Of a DNA stretch of 39,567 bases, positions 34,387 to 39,567 are shown in pieces. The position numbers were made by a program, and so were the translations under genes. The stretch spans positions 1-39,567 of the forward strand of contig JANWZE010000148.1 of the NCBI GenBank assembly GCA_025054955.1. The letters run 5' to 3'. Position 1 is the stretch's first letter, and each line of letters starts with the position of its first letter. The stretch is from Blastocatellia bacterium. GTDB lineage: Bacteria; Acidobacteriota; Blastocatellia; HR10; J050. The notes beneath the pieces are model-generated. The model was not told the DNA's origin. It worked only from the letters and a program-made list of their open reading frames with translations, and did no database searches.

Positions 34387-35250
34387 ATGCCGGAACAGAG
34401 GCGCACAGCTACATGGTTGCTGTCCGGGCCTGACCAGAAGGGGCTGGTAGCCAAAATCGCCGGTTTTCTCTATCAGCACGGTGCCAACATCCTGCATGCC
34501 GATCAACACCAGGATTCATCTGTTGGCATGTTCTTTCAACGCATTCAGTTTGAACTGGACGGCATGGACTTGACTTTCGAGCAGGTGAAGCAGGCCGCCG
34601 ACCCACTCGTTCAGGAGCTTGGCATGCGCTCCCAACTCCTCTCTAGCGAACAACGCAAACGCGTGGCCATTCTTGTCTCCAGACCCGGTCACTGCTTGCT
34701 GGACCTGCTGCTACGGGCACGCGCCGGCGAATTGCGCGGCGACTTCGTGCTAGTCATCAGTAATCACGACGACCATCGGGAGATGGTTACCGCCCTCGGA
34801 TTGCCGTATTACACGTTCCCAATAACCAAAGAAACCAAACCTGAACAAGAACACGCGATCATCGAGCTGCTGCGTCGTGAATCCATTGATCTGGTCATCC
34901 TTGCTCGCTATATGCAGATTCTCGGCAAAGAGTTCGTCTCTGCTTTTCCGTATCGAATCATCAATATCCACCATAGTTTTTTGCCTGCGTTTGTCGGCGC
35001 GAAACCCTACCACCAAGCCTATGAGCGTGGCGTTAAACTGATTGGGGCGACCAGTCATTACGTCACCGAAGAGCTAGATGCCGGCCCGATCATTGAACAA
35101 GAGACTGTGCGTGTATCCCATCGCGATTCGATTGAAGACTTGCTGCGCAAGGGCCGCGATTTGGAAAAACTGGTCTTAGCGCGCGCTGTACGCTATCACC
35201 TGGAAGATCGTGTGCTGGTTTATGCCAACAAAACAGTGGTGTTTGATTAG
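34387..35250 (+). CDS. purU: Formyltetrahydrofolate deformylase
   Basis: A 287-residue protein. An ACT domain (about 6-85; WLLSGPDQKGLVAKIAGFL) is followed by a formyltransferase-fold hydrolase domain (about 95-287). Diagnostic parts are VLVISNHDDH with the catalytic Asn, INIHHSFLPAFVGAKPYHQA with the catalytic His, and ATSHYVTEELDAGPIIEQ with the catalytic Asp. It hydrolyses 10-formyl-THF to THF and formate, balancing one-carbon units; the ACT domain usually senses glycine or methionine. Its length fits PurU. The ATG at 34387 is the first with similarity and no ribosome-binding site is evident. Confidence 0.95.
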   Translation: MPEQRRTATWLLSGPDQKGLVAKIAGFLYQHGANILHADQHQDSSVGMFFQRIQFELDGMDLTFEQVKQAADPLVQELGMRSQLLSSEQRKRVAILVSRPGHCLLDLLLRARAGELRGDFVLVISNHDDHREMVTALGLPYYTFPITKETKPEQEHAIIELLRRESIDLVILARYMQILGKEFVSAFPYRIINIHHSFLPAFVGAKPYHQAYERGVKLIGATSHYVTEELDAGPIIEQETVRVSHRDSIEDLLRKGRDLEKLVLARAVRYHLEDRVLVYANKTVVFD

Positions 35251-35255
35251 AGGAG

Positions 35256-35365
35256 TAAACTCCCGGTCGAATGACTCAATGAAATTCCGATCTCAAGGTA
35301 AGCTCACGCTCGATTGACTCAACAAAATTCCGGTCTCAAACTAAACTCACACCGACTGAGTAAAC
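35256..35365. repeat. 43-base tandem repeat, 2.5 copies
   Basis: Units start at 35256, 35299 and 35342 with an exact 43-base period, each opening TAA(A/G)CTC and containing TTGACTCAA-like and AATTCCG(A/G)TCTCAA elements. They fill most of the gap between the convergent purU and aldehyde dehydrogenase genes. Confidence 0.8.
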
Positions 35366-35377
35366 CCAATGCCTGCC

Positions 35378-37084
35378 TCAGGTCCGAACAAAGACGTCGC
35401 ACTGCTCACCTAAATCTCGCGCCGCTGGCGTAATGATGGTTTTGCTGTTGACGTAGATTTTCTGGTGATTGGCAATGGCCCGTTTGACATCGTCTTCGCA
35501 GACGAAATCAACCGCTTTGGGCAGCGGGTTTTCAGTCCGTGTTGCTGGTTGCGCCGCCGGTGGGGCCGGCGGCACAGGAGGGTTTCCGGCTGGCGGCTCC
35601 TCGGCGCGACCCAACCGCGATGTCAGAACTTGTTCGACCAATGCCTCGATGGTTGAACGGTCAATGCGCCATCCTGACCGCTCTGGCGTCGAAGTCACAA
35701 CAGCCGATCGAACTGGCACTGCCGCTGTCGGACGTGTTGCCGGCTGCGTCTCGAATGCAACCCGCTTGATGTCGAGCAAGTGGCGTGGTGAGATGTTATC
35801 CGAAGTGATGTTACCGCCCCAGGAACCACAACCGAGCGTCATGCTCGGCGATAAATCAGTGGTCAAGCCGATCGAGCCATGCGGCGCCGGTGTATTAACC
35901 ACAATGCGGGAGGCCGGCTGGCGCAACGAGAACGCCTTGATGACGCTCCGATCGCGCGAATGCACGGCCAGCGTATGCCCGGTTCCACCAAAACGTAATA
36001 TACGCTCACACAGCTCGGCTCCCGCTTTCCAATCCGGCACGGTGTAAAACGCCAGAATCGGCGAGAGCTTCTCCAATGAGAGCGGATATTCCTTGCCAAC
36101 GCCATCGAGCTCGGCCACCAACACCCGCGTCTGCGGTGGAACTGAAAAACCGGCCATTTCAGCAATCTTTGTTGGGTATTGCCCAACGACCTTGGGATTG
36201 ACCGTCAGCGAAGGCTGAATCACAACGGGGCCAAGCGCGTTGATCTCGTCTCGGCTGAGGAAGTATGCTCCCTGCGCCTTAAGGATTTCGCGCACTTGAT
36301 CGGCAATCGGCGCATCAGCAACAATGGCCTGTTCCGATGAGCAAATGGTCCCATTGTCGAAGCACTTGCCGGTGAGTATATCGGTCACCGCTTTTTCCAG
36401 ATCAGCGGAACGCTCGATAAAGGCTGGTACATTACCGGGTCCAACACCAAACGCTGGCTTGCCGCTACTGTAGGCGGAACGCACCAATCCCAAACCACCG
36501 GTGGCCAGAATTACAGCCGTGCGCCGATGCTTCATCAACTCCTGCGTGCCTTCGATGGTCGGATCGGTCATCCAGCTTATGGCATCAGGAGGCAGTCCTT
36601 CACGCACGGCGGCATCGCGCATAATACGGGCTGTTTCAGCAATGCAGCGGGCAGCATTCGGATGTGGGCTAACAACGATACAGTTGCGCGCCTTGAGCGA
36701 GATCAAAATCTTATAGATCGTTGTCGAGGTTGGGTTAGTCGTCGGAATGATGGCAGCGACAACGCCGCGTGGGTCAGCCATCTCAATGATGGTCTCTGTC
36801 TCAGCGATGATGCCCACCGTTTTCATCGTCTTGAAGGCCTCGTACACGTTGACGGCAGCGAAGCGATTCTTTTCAGCTTTATCAGCGGCAATACCATAAC
36901 CGGTCTCTGCCACAGCCAGCTCGCCCAAGCGGTAAATCTCTGGACGCACAGCTTCAGACATTGCAGCACAGACGCGATCAATTTGCTCCTGAGAGAACTC
37001 AAGAAGGGCTCGCTGCGCCTCAGCCGCTCGGTTGACCAGGTCACGCGCCTGCTGGATGGACATCAAATCTTTATCGGTGAGCAC
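35378..37084 (-). CDS. Microcompartment-type CoA-acylating aldehyde dehydrogenase with C-terminal extension
   Basis: A 568-residue protein. Residues 1-445 are a CoA-acylating aldehyde dehydrogenase of the EutE/PduP type, with catalytic C248 in NGTICSSEQ and [12 protein letters not shown] near 114. A Pro/Ala-rich linker with an amphipathic helix (about 474-492, [20 protein letters not shown]) looks like the short encapsulation peptides that target cargo to microcompartment shells. A further domain (about 523-568, [20 protein letters not shown]) ends with [11 protein letters not shown], a motif also seen in other microcompartment proteins. It should convert an aldehyde plus CoA and NAD+ to acyl-CoA. 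The start is a GTG with AAGGGAG upstream. The shell protein gene lies 88 bases upstream. Confidence 0.88.
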   Translation of the reverse strand: MLTDKDLMSIQQARDLVNRAAEAQRALLEFSQEQIDRVCAAMSEAVRPEIYRLGELAVAETGYGIAADKAEKNRFAAVNVYEAFKTMKTVGIIAETETIIEMADPRGVVAAIIPTTNPTSTTIYKILISLKARNCIVVSPHPNAARCIAETARIMRDAAVREGLPPDAISWMTDPTIEGTQELMKHRRTAVILATGGLGLVRSAYSSGKPAFGVGPGNVPAFIERSADLEKAVTDILTGKCFDNGTICSSEQAIVADAPIADQVREILKAQGAYFLSRDEINALGPVVIQPSLTVNPKVVGQYPTKIAEMAGFSVPPQTRVLVAELDGVGKEYPLSLEKLSPILAFYTVPDWKAGAELCERILRFGGTGHTLAVHSRDRSVIKAFSLRQPASRIVVNTPAPHGSIGLTTDLSPSMTLGCGSWGGNITSDNISPRHLLDIKRVAFETQPATRPTAAVPVRSAVVTSTPERSGWRIDRSTIEALVEQVLTSRLGRAEEPPAGNPPVPPAPPAAQPATRTENPLPKAVDFVCEDDVKRAIANHQKIYVNSKTIITPAARDLGEQCDVFVRT

Positions 37085-37172
37085 AACTGTTCTCCCTTAG
37101 CGCCTTGCTCGGTGTCAGGCCGGCGGTGAGCCTTGCACGCAGTCTCGCACCGCAAGGCCAGACACGTTGACG

Positions 37173-37472
37173 TTACTTCTTGTCACTCTCGCTGAGGTTG
37201 CCTTGAGGAATGATGCGTTCGACCTCGGCATGGGGTCGAGGGATCACATGAACACTAATCAGCTCACCAACGCGCCGCGCGGCAGCCGCGCCCGCATCAG
37301 TCGCCGCTTTGACCGCACCCACATCACCACGAACAAAGACGGTCACGTACCCTGCGCCGATATACTCTTTCCCGACTAATCGAACATGCGCGGCCTTCAC
37401 CATCGCATCGGCCGCTTCAACGGCTCCGACGAAACCTTTCGTCTCCACCATGCCCAACGCTTCCAATGTCAT
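37173..37472 (-). CDS. Hexameric microcompartment shell protein (BMC-H, PduA/EutM-like)
   Basis: A 99-residue single BMC domain. It opens with [20 protein letters not shown], has the pore-lining [20 protein letters not shown] segment (about 35-54), [13 protein letters not shown], and the closing [13 protein letters not shown]. The length and motifs match canonical BMC-H, whose hexamers tile the shell facets and let small substrates pass. The start is the ATG ending at 37472 with GGAGG 12 bases before it; the longer frame upstream has no similarity. It is the first gene of a two-gene unit with the cargo dehydrogenase. No other shell gene, vertex protein or signature enzyme is in the window. 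Confidence 0.95.
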   Translation of the reverse strand: MTLEALGMVETKGFVGAVEAADAMVKAAHVRLVGKEYIGAGYVTVFVRGDVGAVKAATDAGAAAARRVGELISVHVIPRPHAEVERIIPQGNLSESDKK

Positions 37473-37686
37473 AACTTGTTGAATCCTCCGTGTCGTTCTA
37501 GTTGCAGTGGCTAATGCTAACACAAAACCCACATCGGCAGAAGCTGCGAACCGCACAAAAAGCTGCTTCATTTGTGAGGCCTATCATCTCTGCTCGGTGG
37601 TCATTTCACAATCTACGGTTGCGCCCCCATACCCCGCCCTGCTGACCGTGTGTAGCAGAGGTGGATGCTCTCATCTCAGGTTGGGA

Positions 37687-38718
37687 TCACTCTTCTTCCA
37701 ATTGCGTGACGCGCTGCTTTAATTGCTCAAGCTCCGCCTGTAACCGAGGAATCCGCACAAGCGAAGCATACTGCGCTTTGAATTCGCTCATCGGTCGAGC
37801 TGGCGTGCCCCAGACAAATTGGCCTGGATGAATGCGCTTGCCTGTGGGAATGCCGGCCTGCGCTCCTACAATAGCGCCTTCACCAATCAGAACATGATCA
37901 GCAATGCCGACCTGGCCACCAATAACGGCTCGATCCTCAATCCGTGAACTTCCTGCTGCGCCAACCTGAGCTGCTAACACGCAATGCTGGCCGATATAGA
38001 CGTTATGGGCGATTTGCGTCAGATTATCAATCTTCGTGCCACGCCTGATAATGGTTGCATCAAGCGCGCCCCGGTCAATACAGACGTTCGCCCCGATCTC
38101 AACATCGTCTTCGATCAGGAGTCGCCCAATCTGAGGAAACTTGTGATAGACGCCATCCACATTGACATACCCGAACCCGTCGCTGCCCAGAACGCTCCCA
38201 GCATGCACGATGACGCGCGCGCCAAGAGTGACGTTGGGATAAAGCGTCACATGAGGATGAAGCACACACTCCTGGCCAATGAGGCAATCGGCACCAATGT
38301 AAACACCGGCGCCGATGATGCTGTTGGCGCCTATGCGTACACCGGCTTCGAGCACAGCATACGGGCCGATGCTCACTCCTTCACTTAAATGAACGGACGG
38401 ACCGATGATGGCTGACGGATGTATGCCCGGCACTGGACGGCGCGGCAGATGAAAGACGTTAGCAATGCGGGCAAAGGCTAACTTTGGATGAGCCACTTGG
38501 ATATAAGTTTTGTGGTGGAGGTGAACGGATTCGGGAACCAACAAGCAGCCGGCTGAGGATTGCTCAGCGGCCTCGACCTGGCGTTCCGATTCGATGAACG
38601 CAATATCGTGGTGTCCAGCCTGAGCCAAACTGGCCACGCCCGTAATGAATTTTGTTCCATCACCAACGACTCGACCAGCAACTAGAGCGGCAAGGTCAGA
38701 AACGGTGTGTCGCATCAT
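37687..38718 (-). CDS. lpxD: UDP-3-O-acylglucosamine N-acyltransferase
   Basis: A 343-residue acyltransferase of lipid A synthesis that adds the N-linked acyl chain to UDP-3-O-acylglucosamine. An N-terminal uridine-binding domain (about 1-100) is followed by a left-handed beta-helix built from hexapeptide repeats (about 105-285). The catalytic His is in [14 protein letters not shown], and the C-terminal helix (about 315-343) is as in LpxD. The ATG ending at 38718 has AAGGA nearby; a second ATG follows directly. It stands alone, not in the usual fabZ-lpxA-lpxB cluster, and marks a Gram-negative with lipid A. Confidence 0.93.
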   Translation of the reverse strand: MMRHTVSDLAALVAGRVVGDGTKFITGVASLAQAGHHDIAFIESERQVEAAEQSSAGCLLVPESVHLHHKTYIQVAHPKLAFARIANVFHLPRRPVPGIHPSAIIGPSVHLSEGVSIGPYAVLEAGVRIGANSIIGAGVYIGADCLIGQECVLHPHVTLYPNVTLGARVIVHAGSVLGSDGFGYVNVDGVYHKFPQIGRLLIEDDVEIGANVCIDRGALDATIIRRGTKIDNLTQIAHNVYIGQHCVLAAQVGAAGSSRIEDRAVIGGQVGIADHVLIGEGAIVGAQAGIPTGKRIHPGQFVWGTPARPMSEFKAQYASLVRIPRLQAELEQLKQRVTQLEEE

Positions 38719-38828
38719 TGAATTCTTCCTTTACTGAGTTGGTTAATCAGAAAATCTACAAAAGTTTGAGAGCATCTTGCAATCTTTAGTTTTTATGTTA
38801 TTATACTGGCTTTTGTTCAAGAGCAGAT

Positions 38829-38859
38829 TTGTCTTTGCAGGATGCACGACGGTTATAAT
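38829..38859 (+). promoter_or_regulatory. Putative promoter of the tRNA-tuf operon
   Basis: A perfect -10 TATAAT (38854-38859) lies 32 bases before the first tRNA. The best -35, TTGTCT (38829-38834), has a long 19-base spacing, so the -35 is uncertain. A second AT-rich candidate, TATACT (38802-38807) with TTGCAA (38777-38782), lies upstream; strong stable-RNA operons often have tandem promoters. Confidence 0.45.
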
Positions 38860-38891
38860 ATGATGTTCGTTTGGTACCAGGAGTAGGTTGA

Positions 38892-38967
<76 letters not shown>

Positions 38968-39003
38968 TCGTCTGGCAAAGACAGGTGATGTTTGACAGCA
39001 CGT

Positions 39004-39091
39004 GCAGGGGTGGCAGAGCGGTCAAATGCATCGGGCTGTAAACCCGACGGGTTTTCACCCTACGGAGGTTCAAATCCTTCCCCCTGCACCA
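39004..39091 (+). tRNA. tRNA-Tyr (anticodon GTA)
   Basis: An 88-base class II tRNA with a long variable arm, acceptor GCAGGGG/CCCCTGC, anticodon stem TCGGG/CCCGA with loop CTGTAAA, and an encoded CCA. Confidence 0.97.
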
Positions 39092-39192
39092 GCTTTGAGC
39101 GATGAATCGGCAATGATGCATTGTGAGCGCCGGGTAGGGGCATGGACGTTTTTTCTCGTGCTGTCTCATGCTGCGCTCGCCAGCGGTTGTCA

Positions 39193-39269
<77 letters not shown>

Positions 39270-39305
39270 GTTGGGTGACACCAGGGCGTGTCATCATACG
39301 GTTGA

Positions 39306-39381
39306 GCCGACATAGCTCAGACGGTAGAGCACCACCTTGGTAAGGTGGGGGTCATGGGTTCAAGTCCCATTGTCGGCTCCA
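39306..39381 (+). tRNA. tRNA-Thr (anticodon GGT)
   Basis: A 76-base cloverleaf with acceptor GCCGACA/TGTCGGC, anticodon stem CCACC/GGTGG with loop TTGGTAA, and an encoded CCA. Last tRNA before tuf, 46 bases from its start codon. Confidence 0.97.
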
Positions 39382-39427
39382 GGCAGTTTTTCAACGAGGC
39401 TTTTTACCAGGTGAGGAAACAAAGCGT

Positions 39428-39567
39428 ATGGCCAAAGAGAAGTTTGAGCGAGACAAGCCGCATGTGAACGTAGGGACGATTGGGCATATAGATCATGGGA
39501 AGACGACGTTGACGGCGGCGATCACGAAGGTATTAGGGAAGAAGAATCCGAAGGTGGTGTTTCGGAG
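39428..39567 (+). CDS. tuf: Elongation factor Tu, N-terminal part (gene runs off the window)
   Basis: The first 46 codons of EF-Tu, the GTPase that delivers aminoacyl-tRNA to the ribosome. It begins [20 protein letters not shown] and continues into the P-loop [19 protein letters not shown] lies 11 bases before the ATG. The codon choice differs from neighbours (many GGG, AGG and GTA), which may be local. The Thr-Tyr-Gly-Thr-tuf order is the same as the thrU-tyrU-glyT-thrT-tufB operon of Escherichia coli, so co-transcription is likely. The rest of the gene is outside the window. Confidence 0.97.
   Translation, partial: MAKEKFERDKPHVNVGTIGHIDHGKTTLTAAITKVLGKKNPKVVFR

Overview
The window looks like a chromosomal segment of a Gram-negative bacterium. 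It has lpxD (lipid A synthesis), an NtrY/NtrX-type sigma-54 two-component pair, bacterial-type promoters, and the thr-tyr-gly-thr tRNA block in front of tuf. The gene mix fits Acidobacteriota (a Blastocatellia-like lineage) best: a GldA/F/G plus DUF4340 exporter, a PotC-PotD fusion, type III pantothenate kinase, a small microcompartment locus and many GTG/TTG starts. That assignment is inference from gene content, not a phylogenetic result. There is no rRNA, CRISPR array, prophage or intact insertion sequence.

Layout: (1) 26-1853, minus strand: a small transaldolase and a GlmS-like double-SIS protein (sugar phosphates). (2) 2217-5929: NtrY-like kinase and NtrX-like regulator. (3) 5930-6803: gene-poor, then a small HTH protein. 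(4) 7221-11146, minus: spermidine/putrescine-type ABC importer potA-potB-potCD, with permease and binding protein fused. (5) 11418-16061: gldA-gldF-gldG-DUF4340 operon. (6) 16334-17170: coiled-coil protein with a nuclease-like C-terminus. (7) 17742-23552, minus: FAD oxidoreductase, zinc-ribbon/DUF4097 membrane protein, acyl-CoA synthetase, STAS protein, and an unusual fusion of an HPF-like ribosome-binding domain with a sigma-70-like factor. (8) 23870-28431, plus: an M1-peptidase-like protein whose metal ligands are all replaced, with a TPR tail; a solo HyuB; a secreted lipoprotein-sorting-like protein. (9) 28608-30515, minus: coaX, an unknown protein and chorismate mutase, overlapping. (10) 31242-34134, plus: cysM, mec and a cysO-moeZ-rhodanese fusion, i.e. 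thiocarboxylate-dependent cysteine synthesis, behind a leader that can form mutually exclusive antiterminator and terminator hairpins; then purU. (11) 35378-37472, minus: a microcompartment shell protein and a cargo-type CoA-acylating aldehyde dehydrogenase; then lpxD. (12) 38892-39567, plus: tRNA-Thr, Tyr, Gly, Thr and the start of tuf.

The most interesting items are the cysM-mec-cysO/moeZ locus with its attenuator-like leader, the HPF-sigma fusion next to a STAS protein, the two-gene microcompartment locus whose dehydrogenase has an internal encapsulation-like helix, and the degenerate M1 peptidase. A recurring theme is a well-spaced sigma-70 promoter ending only a few bases before the start codon, which suggests many short-leader or leaderless mRNAs. 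Promoters were found by eye and transcription starts are estimates.
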